This document shows, in pieces, positions 9,631-19,448 of a DNA stretch of 64,000 nucleotides (the stretch's first letter is position 1; each line of letters begins with the position of its first letter). This stretch comes from JBFMHP01 sp964557295. Lineage in GTDB: Bacteria; Pseudomonadota; Gammaproteobacteria; RBG-16-57-12. Location of the stretch: NCBI GenBank assembly GCA_964557295.1, contig CAZKZP010000003.1:75016-139015 (forward strand), written 5' to 3'. The position numbers were made by a program, and so were the translations under genes. The notes beneath the pieces are model-generated. The model made no database searches, was not told where the DNA came from, and saw only the letters and a program-made list of their open reading frames with translations.

Positions 9631-10256
9631 TGCGACCCATAGTTATTGGCGCGTTCTTCGTTGAGCTTGACTTCCACCAGGGCGGTGTCTGCGGATATAC
9701 CGTCACGCTTCAATACCTTGAATATCGTGACGACCAGTATCTTGATGTCCAGCCATAAGGAACAATGGTCGACATACCACACATCGAGTGACAAGCGCTC
9801 ATTCCACGGGCACATATTTCGGCCATTGATCTGCGCCCAGCCGGTAATGCCAGGCCGGACAGAGTGTCTGCGTCGTTCTTGGGCTGAATAATACGGCAGA
9901 TACTCTGTCAGCAGCGGCCGAGGGCCAACCAGACTCATATCGCCCTTCAGGACATTGTAAATTTCCGGTATCTCATCGAGACTGGTGCGCCGAATAAACC
10001 GTCCAAGCCTGGTCAGGCGAACATTATCTGGAAGCAAAACTCCATCGGCATCCATTGCATCCGTCATGGTTCTGAATTTGTATATTTTGAATGGTTTCCC
10101 GTGGAGGCCAGGGCGTGTTTGAGTGAACACAATAGGGGGGCCATGTGACACAAATACAACAAATCCAAGAATGATAAACACGGGCATCAAAAAAATGATC
10201 AATACCAGGCTGGCTGTGACATCAAATGCTCTCTTATATATATCCCGGTAAACCAT
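9627..10256 (-). CDS. Undecaprenyl-phosphate sugar-1-phosphate transferase
   Basis: About 209 residues from the ATG at 10256, chosen because AGGTGA lies five bases upstream; GTG codons at 10271 and 10268 are in frame. It has the small PglC/WcaJ-C-terminal layout: KRAFDV, one hydrophobic hairpin (about 12-36), then YKFRTM and RRTSLDEIPEIYNVLKGDMS followed by LVGPRPLL. Such enzymes start polysaccharide assembly by moving a phospho-sugar from a UDP-sugar onto undecaprenyl phosphate. It is divergent from the dehydratase gene, with a 245-bp AT-rich spacer that must hold both promoters. Confidence 0.92.
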   Translation of the reverse strand: MVYRDIYKRAFDVTASLVLIIFLMPVFIILGFVVFVSHGPPIVFTQTRPGLHGKPFKIYKFRTMTDAMDADGVLLPDNVRLTRLGRFIRRTSLDEIPEIYNVLKGDMSLVGPRPLLTEYLPYYSAQERRRHSVRPGITGWAQINGRNMCPWNERLSLDVWYVDHCSLWLDIKILVVTIFKVLKRDGISADTALVEVKLNEERANNYGSQ

Positions 10257-10501
10257 GTCGATCACCTGCACTTGATCGTGATGTTGTGGTTTTGAATTAT
10301 TTTAGTCTGAGAACACATGAAGTATAGATGCGTTACAACGTGACTGCACAGCATGGCTTAATCGTTTAGATTGTACGAATATTTATTTTATGGGAGACAT
10401 ATTTATAAGCTTGTCTATAGTTACTAGGTCGTATCGGTAATACGAAGTAGTTCACGTGTTGAGCGTTCACGATAATCATTCAAACGGAATGGCCTATATG
10501 T

Positions 10502-12461
10502 ATGAACGAAATCAGCATCAAGAAGTATAATGACAATATTACGGATGTTTTCCTGTCCTTATCCCGCAGCAAGAAGCGTATTGTTGTTGCGTCGGTCGAT
10601 TTGATCATCATCGCGTTATCGATGTCATTCGCGGTTGCGCTGCAACCGGCTGATTTTAACATCATGAACTCACATGGTTTGTGGTTAATATTTTTGGCGG
10701 CGCCCATCGTTGCCATTCCCGTATTTTCGCAGTTTTTCCTGTATCAAGTCGTTCATCGTTTTGTGAACACAAAATTCTTTGTATCCACCATCTGTGCGGT
10801 TGTCTTGCATGTGGGTATCCTCGTTTTTCTCATCGCCCTGCTCGTGCCCGAGTTGCTTTCTGTTACGCTCATGATCAATTATTTGTTGCTGAGCCTATTG
10901 CTGGTCACTGGAAGCCGATGGATCGCCAGGGAGTTTCTCCTTGNNNNNNNNNNGTACCAATGTGGTTATATATGGCGCGGGAGCAGCGGGCGCAGAGCTT
11001 ATTGAGCTTTTGGATAAAGAGTCGAAATACAATCCGGTTTTGTTTATCGATGATAAAAAAGAGCTTCATGGCACATCGATCCTGGGCCGGACGATATATG
11101 CGACCAGCCAACTTCACGACCTTCTAGCGAAGCACCACGTCGATACCGTTCTGCTGGCAATCCCTTCCGCGCCGCGCGCACGCAAACAAGAGATTATCGG
11201 CTATTTGAATAAATTCGCCGCACGGATCATGACGGTTCCTTCGCTGGACGACATCGTGTCCGGGCGAAACTCCCTACATGATGTCATGGAAGTATGTGCC
11301 GAGGATCTTCTGTACCGGAGTCAGATCGATCCTGATCCAAGGCTGTTGTCCATGTGCATCAACAGCAAGTCGGTAATGGTTACCGGCGCGGGTGGGTCGA
11401 TTGGGTCCGAACTGTGCCGGCAAATCATTCGCATGAATCCGGCCAAGCTCATTTTGTTTGAATTGTCCGAGCTGGCGTTATATCAAATCGATCGCGAACT
11501 CGGCGGCATCAAGAACAAGTATTCCTATTCCACCCGGAATGTTGAAATCATTCCAATACTTGGGACGGTGCGGGACAAGGATCGGCTCAAGACGATACTG
11601 AGCATCTTCAATGTGAACACGGTCTACCATGCGGCGGCTTACAAGCATGTGCCATTGGTCGAGACCAATCCCATCATGGGGGTGGCGAATAATGCCATTG
11701 GGACATGGTGTGCGGCCACCGCTGCGTTGGAGACGAACGTCGAGACATTCGTTCTGGTGTCGACAGATAAGGCGGTTCGCCCTACCAATGTCATGGGGGC
11801 GAGCAAGCGGTTGGCCGAGCTTGCGGTGCAGGCGCTGTCAACCGTTTCAAATGGCGGGACGCGCTATGTGATCGTCCGTTTCGGCAATGTGTTGGATTCT
11901 TCCGGGTCGGTGGTGCCGCTGTTCAAGGAACAAATCAAGCGTGGCGGTCCGGTGACCATCACGCATCCTGACATCATCCGTTATTTCATGACGATCCCCG
12001 AGGCCGCGCAGTTGGTGATCCAGGCAGGTTCGATGGGCGGCGGCGGCGATGTATTTGTTTTGGACATGGGCGAGCCGGTCCGCATCATCGATCTTGCGCG
12101 CCGGCTGATTACGCTGAGCGGCTTCTCCGTGCGGGATGCCACCCGGCCAGACGGCGATATTGAGATCAAGATCACCGGATTGCGGCCTGGAGAAAAATTA
12201 TACGAGGAGTTGCTGATCGGCGGTGATGTAAGTTCGACGGAACACCCGCAGATCATGCGCTCGCATGAAGAAGAGCTTCCGTATGCCGAATTGGTGGACA
12301 TCATGCACAAGCTGGAACACCACTGCGGAGCGGGCGACACGGCCATGATCAGGAAACTTCTGGAGGAGGTTGTGCGCGGTTATACGCCCCAGTGTGGCAT
12401 TGCCGATCCGGTCTGGATGAGCGTATTGGAAAACGCAAAGCTCGAGTTGGCCCACCGTTGA
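10502..12461 (+). CDS. WbpM/CapD-like nucleoside-diphosphate-sugar dehydratase (crosses an N gap)
   Basis: The gene is split by 10 N at 10944-10953. The left part (about 147 residues) has four predicted membrane helices. The right part (about 502 residues) has a first Rossmann motif (VVIYGAGAAGAE) and a second (VMVTGAGGSIGSE), then AAAYKHVPLVE and STDKAVRPTNVMGASKR. This matches the long WbpM/FlaA1 class of membrane-bound UDP-GlcNAc 4,6-dehydratases, usually about 620-670 residues. If the N run is deleted and the ends abutted, the frame continues (REFLL-G-TNVVIYG), so the true gap is small or zero. It makes the 4-keto-6-deoxy intermediate that an aminotransferase such as the DegT protein would use. 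Confidence 0.9.
10944..10953. other. Scaffold gap of 10 N
   Basis: Ten N inside the dehydratase gene. The flanks share only one base of possible overlap. Direct abutment keeps the reading frame, so few or no bases are probably missing. Confidence 0.95.
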
Positions 12462-12466
12462 GCGTT

Positions 12467-13594
12467 ATGGCACGCATACTGGTACTTGGCAGTCTTGCAG
12501 ATTCATTGGTGAACTTCCGGGGGGCAATGCTCGCTGAGATGGTGGCATCCGGACACGAGGTACATGCCTGCGCCCCCGGCGCGACCGCAGCGATCCGAAA
12601 CCGGCTGCACGAGATCGGGGTCATCTATCACGAGGTGAAGTTCGAGCGCGGCGGGACCAATCCTCTGAATGACGCGCGCTTCTTTTTGAGGCTGGTCGCG
12701 CTTTTCAGGGCGGTTCGTCCCGATACATTTCTGGGTTATACGATCAAGCCCGTGATCTATGGCACGTTGGCGGCCAAGATTGCCGGTGTCCCCGCGATTT
12801 TTTCGATGATAACGGGCCTGGGTACGACTTTCATTGATTCATCCGAGCGGCAGCGTGGCGCGCGCTGGGTCGCCGTGGGTTTGTATAAACTGGCGCTGCC
12901 ATTTAACCGCAGGGTATTTTTTCAGAATCCCGATGACCTGAATGCCTTCGTGTGCCAGCGCTTTGTCGATCAGGATTCGCAGGCTGTGATCATCAATGGC
13001 TCCGGCATCGATGTCGATGCGTTTCGACCGGCTCCGTTCCCAGAGCAAATCACTTTTTTGTTAATTGCCCGGTTGCTTCGTGACAAAGGCATCATGGAGT
13101 ATTTCGAGGCGGCGCGCCGCGTCAAAGAGAGGCATCCCGAGGTCAAATTCAGGCTGGTGGGCTGGATCGATCCGCAAAATCCATCTTCGGTAACGGAACC
13201 GGAGTTATGCTCCATGATCAGCACGGGCACCATCGAGTATCTCGGGCAACTGGATGATGTCCGCTCCGCGATTGCCACGTCATCGGTTTATGTGCTGCCA
13301 TCGTATCGCGAAGGGACACCCCGAAGCGTGCTGGAGGCGATGGCGATGGGCCGGCCAGTGATCACGACGGATGTGCCGGGTTGCCGCGAAACTGTTCAAC
13401 CCGGGTGCAATGGCATGCTCGTCCCAGCGCGTGATGCGGCGGAGCTGGCCAATGCGATGACGCATTTCATTGAACACCCGTCGGATATCGAACGCATGGG
13501 CGCGGAAGGCCGCCGGATCGCGGTTGAGAAATATGATGTGCGCAAGGTCAATGCGGTCATCATGGCGACGATGGGGCTTCGCGCCGCACTGTAA
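12467..13594 (+). CDS. Glycosyltransferase family 4
   Basis: About 375 residues from ATG 12467, five bases after the dehydratase stop. An in-frame ATG at 12392 lies inside that gene and is not used. N-terminal GT-B domain begins MARILVLGSLADSLVNFRG; the C-terminal donor domain (about 190-370) has FLLIARLLRDKGIMEYFEAA, VLPSYREGTPRSVLEAMAMG and PVITTDVPGCRE, with the usual E-x7-E pattern. It adds a sugar to a growing lipid-linked glycan and resembles the transferases that follow initiating sugar-phosphate transferases. Tight spacing implies co-transcription with the dehydratase. Confidence 0.92.
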   Translation: MARILVLGSLADSLVNFRGAMLAEMVASGHEVHACAPGATAAIRNRLHEIGVIYHEVKFERGGTNPLNDARFFLRLVALFRAVRPDTFLGYTIKPVIYGTLAAKIAGVPAIFSMITGLGTTFIDSSERQRGARWVAVGLYKLALPFNRRVFFQNPDDLNAFVCQRFVDQDSQAVIINGSGIDVDAFRPAPFPEQITFLLIARLLRDKGIMEYFEAARRVKERHPEVKFRLVGWIDPQNPSSVTEPELCSMISTGTIEYLGQLDDVRSAIATSSVYVLPSYREGTPRSVLEAMAMGRPVITTDVPGCRETVQPGCNGMLVPARDAAELANAMTHFIEHPSDIERMGAEGRRIAVEKYDVRKVNAVIMATMGLRAAL

Positions 13595-13707
13595 TATAGT
13601 GCGTATAATGTATATTATGTTAAATGTGGAAAGCGCATTGCTAGAGTTACTTGCAATGCTTTAGAGGCCATATAGCGAGCTAAATATAACTATTGTTTCT
13701 CCCATTC

Positions 13708-16700
13708 TTATTTATTCTTCTTTCGAAGCATCAATGTTTTCTCAACAAAGGAAAATGCCTGACTGACTTCTTGTCCGAATAGTTGATAATCATCTGATCG
13801 AAAATGACCTGGATATAGTTGAGCTGAATAATCTATTGATACACCTGACTCCAATCTTGCTGTTTTTCCTTTCCATTGCACAAATTTTACGTTTCGTGCC
13901 GAAGCCGACTGCGCCACATCCTCACTCGTCTCGTAATCACTTGGAGGGCGAAGAATTACCTTTGACACCATATTGACTGGATAACGTAAAACGAACGGCG
14001 TCTCTCTCGATTGTGTGGGCTCATACCAGAACCAATATCGCTCCCACAGAGAGGGGGACTTGCCAACTAGGTGATCTTGCACTCCTATAAATTGGGAGGC
14101 CAACGAGTACTCCATTCTGAGTACAAGTGGCTTTGTCACATCGTTCAAGTTTGTGGTTTCAAGAAGTGTGAATGTCGCCTTGCTGTCGATGGATCTTAGG
14201 AGCCTCTGTACATAATCTAAGCGTTCTTGAGATGAAAGCTCTTTCAAAGATCCGCGTATGCCCGATGCCACATATCCATTGAGCTGAACTAGTTCATGCA
14301 CTGTAATTTTTCCATCTGAAAATATATCAACCGTTCTATCTGTCCGAATAGATGAGTCTTCAGGCAGGTATGCGTCCATCTTCTCAAGCCGAGAATTATT
14401 ACTATCCAAGATTAAAGCAGAATTCTCAGCAAGACCCATCGGCGTCCGCCCTACTGGCTCTAGGTTCTTCTCTGTCACATCTATGTATTTGTGCAGACCA
14501 CAATCTGCACAGAAAATAATCATATGATTGAACTGATCCAAGGATGGAAAATCGCCTGCCACGCTTTGGTTGACGTTTACTAACGCTAGATGTGCATCGA
14601 TATTTACCGCTGTGAGTAGTTTATAGAGCAAGACCGCATGGTCTTTGCAGTCTCCATATCTATTATTTAAAGTCTCATCTGCTGAATTAGGAATTATTCC
14701 ACGCTTACCGAATTCGATAGCTTTGTAGGTCAGATGAGACTGAACATAAAGTGAAATCGTTTTTACCTTGTCCTCGGTGGTTATTGCTCTAGCAGTTAGC
14801 TCTTCCGCCAATCTTGTTACTTGCTGATTGTCAAAAAGCTTATCCTTAATCTCCTCCAGATATGATCTCCCCACCTCTGACCAAGAACCCCTTTTATCTC
14901 CTAACCAAATAAATGGCATATACTCTTGTGGGTTTTCTTGAGCATACTCCTGTTTGAACGGTCGGACATTGTTCACTACCCATAGCCGGGTTTCTAATTC
15001 GGTTAGCTCTTTTGCATTTGATGGAATCCGCCACTTGAGATTCTGATAATTGCCAGTTATATAGAGAGCAGAGATCTCAGCAGGGTAACCGCCAAACATT
15101 GGATTCCCTTCGAACCCGAATTTCTCTGCACTCCTCAAATCGCGATAACTGACAGCAATGTCAATCGTATATCCCGGTGCCAGAGCAGGTATTGGCACAT
15201 TTAGTATCTTGTCGCCTGTTGCCAGGCCACTAGATGTATCATCCATAACATAGGACTTTGAAAGCTCACCGCTGGCTACTACAGCCCCCTTTTCATCCCT
15301 TACTTTCAAATCATTAACAAATATTCTCTCTTTCAAAGGATCAAAGCGGTATTGTAGTGTGCTAAATGCATCAACTCCACTCTTTGTTAAGATCTTTGTC
15401 TTCATGTAAATCGTCTGTCGCTTTTCCTTGCCCGGAACATAATAAAATCCTTTTGCCTTCAGCAAGTGAATGGCGTCTTCTTCCTTGTAGTGTGGTTTTG
15501 GCTTTCCAGACAATGTGGCCAAGTATTTAGGTAAAGGAACAGGCTCAATAGGCTCGTTAACACTTTGAGTGCTTCCTTGGCCTAACATGCCAGATACATG
15601 CGACAGATACTCATTACTTGCTTGGTCAGTAGGATTCAGTGCCAGTGCCGATTCGAAAGATTGCTTAGCCTCCTTATACCATTTGAGAGCGTATTGACTG
15701 CGCCCTCTGTAGAAAAAATGGTCTGCGGACTTATAGCCATGCGAGATCATTTCATCGCACAAATCAATGACATCTTTATTACGACTAAGACGGTAATTAG
15801 TCTCAATCAAACTTGTTACAGTGGTCTGATCATATGGGGCGCGTTCTCGCAGGGACGCGTAAATGTTTGCGGCTTTCTCATAATCGCTATTGTTATAGTA
15901 AAGATCACCAACCAATCGTTTAATGCGTATTGAGTCAGTATTTGTAGCGTAATATTTTGCTTCACGTAAAACATCGTCCTTATTACCCGTATCCCACCGC
16001 AACCAAATATATTGAATTAAATCATCATCCTCTCGCCTTCCAAGAGAAAAAGATGCTTCATAGTTTTTAATAGCTTCTTTTCTTTTGCCAAGTTGTGATT
16101 GAAAAAACGCCTGGTATGACACCACATCATAACTTTGAGGAAAATGATTAATATTCTTTTCCAAAAAATACAATCCATCTTGATAACGCTTTAATAGATT
16201 ATAAGCGTTCAGAGTTCCAATCATACTTGTGTCATCATTGGGCATGGCTTCATAAGCATGTCGATAATATTCTAAGGCGAGCTCATATTGTTTGTTATTT
16301 AAATACAATTGTCCTAAATGTGAAAATACTATGTTTTCAACAATCAATTCTTCTTTTTTCGTTTCTTTGCGCTTTTCAGGGTCTCGTGGCACATGCAGTA
16401 GTTGAACTGACGCCAATCGGTTAAAAACCTCGATTTTATTTTCTGCTCGATCCTTTGGCAGCGTAACTAGTACAAGATATCCGACTCCATGGTCGATTAT
16501 TACTTCACATCGAGTCAAATGAGCCACTCCATCAACTGTGCGTTCCAGGTCAATTTGCATTGCTGGAACACCGTCACGCGAGATGGTTTCTTCTGATATG
16601 ATCTTACCGGCCATCTCTGAATAACCAATAAGACTTAGAAGCGCAGTAGAAAGTGCGTCAAGAGATGGGGTAGTGCCATGAAGATCAACAGGAAACACTC

Positions 16701-17520
16701 CTAGCCATGCATCAATGCGTGGGTCTGTCGCCACATATTCGGCATTTGTGCCAAGTGATTCTTTATTTAAAAAGGTCTTCCAATTATTCGATTCCGCAAT
16801 AACATTGTATGGGAATCGTTTAGAAACATATTTAACAGTGGTTTTAAGTGGAAAATTACTGGATATCCGCTCTGGATCTATTTGGGTCAAATTGCTTGCT
16901 AATTCTTTTAGTCGACGAACCATTTCCTTGTTTGATAGGTGTTCGCTGGTGACATCTACCGCATAGTAGTATCCGTTTTTAGTAGCAACCCACGCTACTG
17001 TTTCGGCAGCTCTTGGTACGCTTTTAAATTTCTTATATTTTTGATCATCATGCGAACTTTCAGTTTGATCGACAGTTAACAGTATTCCCTCTAGGCCGTT
17101 GACAGAGTATCTGCTAGCATTCCATGCTGTCTTACCGCTTTCGTTACGGGTTTTTTGCAACATTTGAGCGATTTTATCTGCAGTTAAACCAAATGCTAAA
17201 TCATCTCTAGCGTATATTGAAACAAGCGTTCTGCGTCCTTCGAAGCGGTCTTCATATACAAGTATCGGTTGGTCCATCGAATAGGATTCGCGCACAATAG
17301 GTTTTGAATAATCCTTATTTTTAAACCGAAGATTAAATCGCTCAACCTCGTATGAATCATTCCGTTCCACTGCTCGGGTGCCAACACCACCGATGCTTAG
17401 TATTTCTGTTCTGGCAGAAGCGCCCCCCTGCACAGGACCATAATAATCAGCAAGCGCTAATATTCCAGGTGATGTAGTAAGTATTGTCGTTAATACCAGC
17501 TTGATGAGTACGTTTCTCAT
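13708..17520 (-). CDS. Exported TPR / DUF3857 / transglutaminase-like protein
   Basis: 1270 residues from ATG 17520; a GTG at 17538 is in frame. A signal peptide (about 1-30) starts MRNVLIKLVLTTIL. Residues about 30-390 are not assigned. Residues about 395-640 contain several TPR units. Residues about 690-900 resemble DUF3857. A transglutaminase-like core follows: Cys958 in YGDCKDHAVLL, a His in FNHMIIF and an Asp in KYIDVT complete a plausible Cys-His-Asp triad. DUF3857/transglutaminase proteins are often periplasmic and poorly understood. Codon use is strikingly AT-rich (many AGA, ATA, TTA, AAT) compared with neighbours, and an IS lies beside it, so the gene is probably acquired. It is convergent with the glycosyltransferase. 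Confidence 0.8.
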   Translation of the reverse strand: MRNVLIKLVLTTILTTSPGILALADYYGPVQGGASARTEILSIGGVGTRAVERNDSYEVERFNLRFKNKDYSKPIVRESYSMDQPILVYEDRFEGRRTLVSIYARDDLAFGLTADKIAQMLQKTRNESGKTAWNASRYSVNGLEGILLTVDQTESSHDDQKYKKFKSVPRAAETVAWVATKNGYYYAVDVTSEHLSNKEMVRRLKELASNLTQIDPERISSNFPLKTTVKYVSKRFPYNVIAESNNWKTFLNKESLGTNAEYVATDPRIDAWLGVFPVDLHGTTPSLDALSTALLSLIGYSEMAGKIISEETISRDGVPAMQIDLERTVDGVAHLTRCEVIIDHGVGYLVLVTLPKDRAENKIEVFNRLASVQLLHVPRDPEKRKETKKEELIVENIVFSHLGQLYLNNKQYELALEYYRHAYEAMPNDDTSMIGTLNAYNLLKRYQDGLYFLEKNINHFPQSYDVVSYQAFFQSQLGKRKEAIKNYEASFSLGRREDDDLIQYIWLRWDTGNKDDVLREAKYYATNTDSIRIKRLVGDLYYNNSDYEKAANIYASLRERAPYDQTTVTSLIETNYRLSRNKDVIDLCDEMISHGYKSADHFFYRGRSQYALKWYKEAKQSFESALALNPTDQASNEYLSHVSGMLGQGSTQSVNEPIEPVPLPKYLATLSGKPKPHYKEEDAIHLLKAKGFYYVPGKEKRQTIYMKTKILTKSGVDAFSTLQYRFDPLKERIFVNDLKVRDEKGAVVASGELSKSYVMDDTSSGLATGDKILNVPIPALAPGYTIDIAVSYRDLRSAEKFGFEGNPMFGGYPAEISALYITGNYQNLKWRIPSNAKELTELETRLWVVNNVRPFKQEYAQENPQEYMPFIWLGDKRGSWSEVGRSYLEEIKDKLFDNQQVTRLAEELTARAITTEDKVKTISLYVQSHLTYKAIEFGKRGIIPNSADETLNNRYGDCKDHAVLLYKLLTAVNIDAHLALVNVNQSVAGDFPSLDQFNHMIIFCADCGLHKYIDVTEKNLEPVGRTPMGLAENSALILDSNNSRLEKMDAYLPEDSSIRTDRTVDIFSDGKITVHELVQLNGYVASGIRGSLKELSSQERLDYVQRLLRSIDSKATFTLLETTNLNDVTKPLVLRMEYSLASQFIGVQDHLVGKSPSLWERYWFWYEPTQSRETPFVLRYPVNMVSKVILRPPSDYETSEDVAQSASARNVKFVQWKGKTARLESGVSIDYSAQLYPGHFRSDDYQLFGQEVSQAFSFVEKTLMLRKKNK

Positions 17521-18024
17521 TATTTTCACTTCAACCACCTACTTAACATTGCGCGGACTCAAATGGTTTATTGAACAACCGGATCATCTATTGCGGCTAT
17601 CAAGCACCGATATCAGCCTTGCAGAGCCATTGTCTTATTGGACTGAACGCTAATCCGGCGACGCCTAAATCCAGAATAAGTTAAAGATAATTGGGAGACC
17701 AGGCAAGCAAGATTTACCCTTTAAATACCCTTAGCGTTCTAGATTGAAAGTGATGTGTAAGGAATTTCTTACAATGAGAAGATCTCAGTTTTGATCATGC
17801 AGTAGGTTGTGTATAGATTGCTGTTGGCAAGAGGGTGTTAGGCACAACTAGAACATCCCACAAAGACCCTGAAAACTGCCGAACGCTGGCTTGCTTATGA
17901 GATCGCCATTTGTAGCCACACCTTTGAGGACTGAGAAATGAGTGTAATTCGCTGATTTTATTGACGTCATAGATTCCAAACATAACCTGTCCATACACGC
18001 TGAACGTATTCCCGAGAGCCATAA
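17521..18024. other. AT-rich region without a recognised gene
   Basis: About 500 bp upstream of the TPR/DUF3857 gene, probably containing its promoter. A 75-codon minus-strand frame (17795-18022) has no recognisable domain, is preceded by an in-frame TAG and ends where the IS is inserted; I do not call it a gene. No RNA gene or clear terminator seen. Confidence 0.5.
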
Positions 18025-18032
18025 CCTAAACC
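18025..18032. repeat. Target-site duplication of the IS, left copy
   Basis: CCTAAACC, identical to the copy on the other side of the IS at 19380-19387. Confidence 0.9.
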
Positions 18033-19379
18033 GGTAGTGTAAACATTTTTTCGCACTTTTGATTAGGGCGGTAGTTCACGCAGTCAGTTGTTCATCTAGG
18101 TGTTGTTGGTATAACACCTCCATGGAGAGGTACCGTTTTGTTCCCCATTTGGTCCCTGCGATGTGCCTGAGGCGGGCGGCACAGAGCATCAGCGCCGATT
18201 GACCATCCGGGAAGGCGCCAACCACACGCGTACGCCGGCGAATTTCTCGCATGATGCGCTCCAGGGGGTTATTGGTGCGTATCCGCCGCCAATGGGTATC
18301 AGGATAGCCATAATACGTCAGCGTCTCGGCCATCGATTGCTCAACCAGGTCGGCCGCTTTCGACAGCTTCATCTGCCGCAGTTGTTCGATCACAGCGTGG
18401 GCCTTTTGCTGTGCGGCCGCTAGACTCTCCTGGGCGTGGATGGCCTTGAGCATGTGGGCGACCTGTTTGACCTTGGTGCTGGGGACATGGCTGAAGACGT
18501 TGCGGTAGAAGTGGACGGTACAGCGTTGCCAGTCCGCCTCAGGGTAGTGGTCGGCGACGGATTCCACTAAGCCCATGCAGGCATCGGAGATGACCAGCCG
18601 CACGCCTTTGAGGCCGCGTGTCTTAAGATGCTGGAGAAAGTTACTCCAGCCCGCTTTGTCTTCCTTGTGGCCCTCGCTCACCCCGAGGATGCAGCGATAA
18701 CCCGCCCGATCCACACCGATGGCCACCAGGACCGAGATGTTCTTGATCTCGCCCGCCCAGCTGCGCTTGAGTACGATACCATCGAGGTAGACATAGGGGT
18801 GTTCACCCTCGATGGGGCGATTGCGCCAGGCCTCGATGTGTTGATAGACCTTCTGGTTGAGCTTGCTGACCGTGCCAGAGGAGACACGAGTCCCCCACAG
18901 GGCCTCGGTAATGTCCTCAACGCGACGTACCGACACCCCCGCCAGATACATCTCGATCAGTGATTCCTCGATCGAAGCTTCCCGGCGGCGGTAACGTTCA
19001 ATGATCGCCGTCTCAAAGGTCTGATTACGCAGTTTCGGCATCTTGAGAGTGATCTCGCCGGCCTTGGTGTGGAACTGTCGTGGGTAGCTACCGGCGCGGG
19101 TATCAACCCGATCAGGGCTGCGTTCGTAGCGCTGCGCCCCACACAGGGCGTCGGCCTCCGCTTCCAGCATGGCATTCAAGGTCTCTTCCACGGTGCCTCT
19201 GACGAGTTCTCCGAGATGGTCGTGAATCTTGGCCTCATCAATGCTTACAACCTCGCCCAGTTTTTTGCTATGGTTGCTCATGGTGGTGGTTCTCCTTTGT
19301 GGTCGTTGAAACTCGCAATTCCAACTTAACCACATGAACCACCGCCTCTTCAAATGTGCGAAAAATAGTTTACGTTATC
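18033..19379 (-). mobile_element. IS256-family insertion sequence, complete
   Basis: 1347-bp element. Ends are long imperfect inverted repeats: the left end begins GGTAGTGTAAAC and the right end, read inward, GATAACGTAAAC. Both continue TTTTTCGCAC, TTTGA and AGGCGGT/GGGCGGT with few mismatches over about 45 bp. The flanks carry an 8-bp direct repeat, CCTAAACC, at 18025-18032 and 19380-19387, matching the 8-9 bp duplications of the IS256 family. The single transposase gene is intact, so the element may be active and its insertion recent. Confidence 0.95.
18076..19281 (-). CDS. IS256-family transposase
   Basis: 401 residues from ATG 19281 (MSNHSKK); 24 in-frame upstream codons run into the inverted repeat and are unlikely to be used. 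It has the Transposase_mut layout: YLDGIVLKRSWAGEIKN (first catalytic Asp), LVISDACMGLVESV (second Asp) and TNNPLERIMREIRRRTRVVG (catalytic Glu region), plus the family motif QRCTVHFYRNV. This is a DDE enzyme that moves the element by a cut or copy-out route. Full length, with no frameshift. Confidence 0.96.
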   Translation of the reverse strand: MSNHSKKLGEVVSIDEAKIHDHLGELVRGTVEETLNAMLEAEADALCGAQRYERSPDRVDTRAGSYPRQFHTKAGEITLKMPKLRNQTFETAIIERYRRREASIEESLIEMYLAGVSVRRVEDITEALWGTRVSSGTVSKLNQKVYQHIEAWRNRPIEGEHPYVYLDGIVLKRSWAGEIKNISVLVAIGVDRAGYRCILGVSEGHKEDKAGWSNFLQHLKTRGLKGVRLVISDACMGLVESVADHYPEADWQRCTVHFYRNVFSHVPSTKVKQVAHMLKAIHAQESLAAAQQKAHAVIEQLRQMKLSKAADLVEQSMAETLTYYGYPDTHWRRIRTNNPLERIMREIRRRTRVVGAFPDGQSALMLCAARLRHIAGTKWGTKRYLSMEVLYQQHLDEQLTA

Positions 19380-19387
19380 CCTAAACC
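19380..19387. repeat. Target-site duplication of the IS, right copy
   Basis: CCTAAACC, identical to 18025-18032. It lies 61 bp upstream of the kinase start at 19449. Confidence 0.9.
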
Positions 19388-19448
19388 TTTGTTGCAAGAT
19401 GCCGTTTTATTATTGCAGTTAGAGTGTCCGCGGGATTCTTTGTTCCTC

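Noticed and set aside
17795..18022. Minus-strand open frame of 75 codons next to the IS
   Set aside because: No domain or ribosome-binding site, and an in-frame stop lies just upstream; kept only as part of the spacer note.
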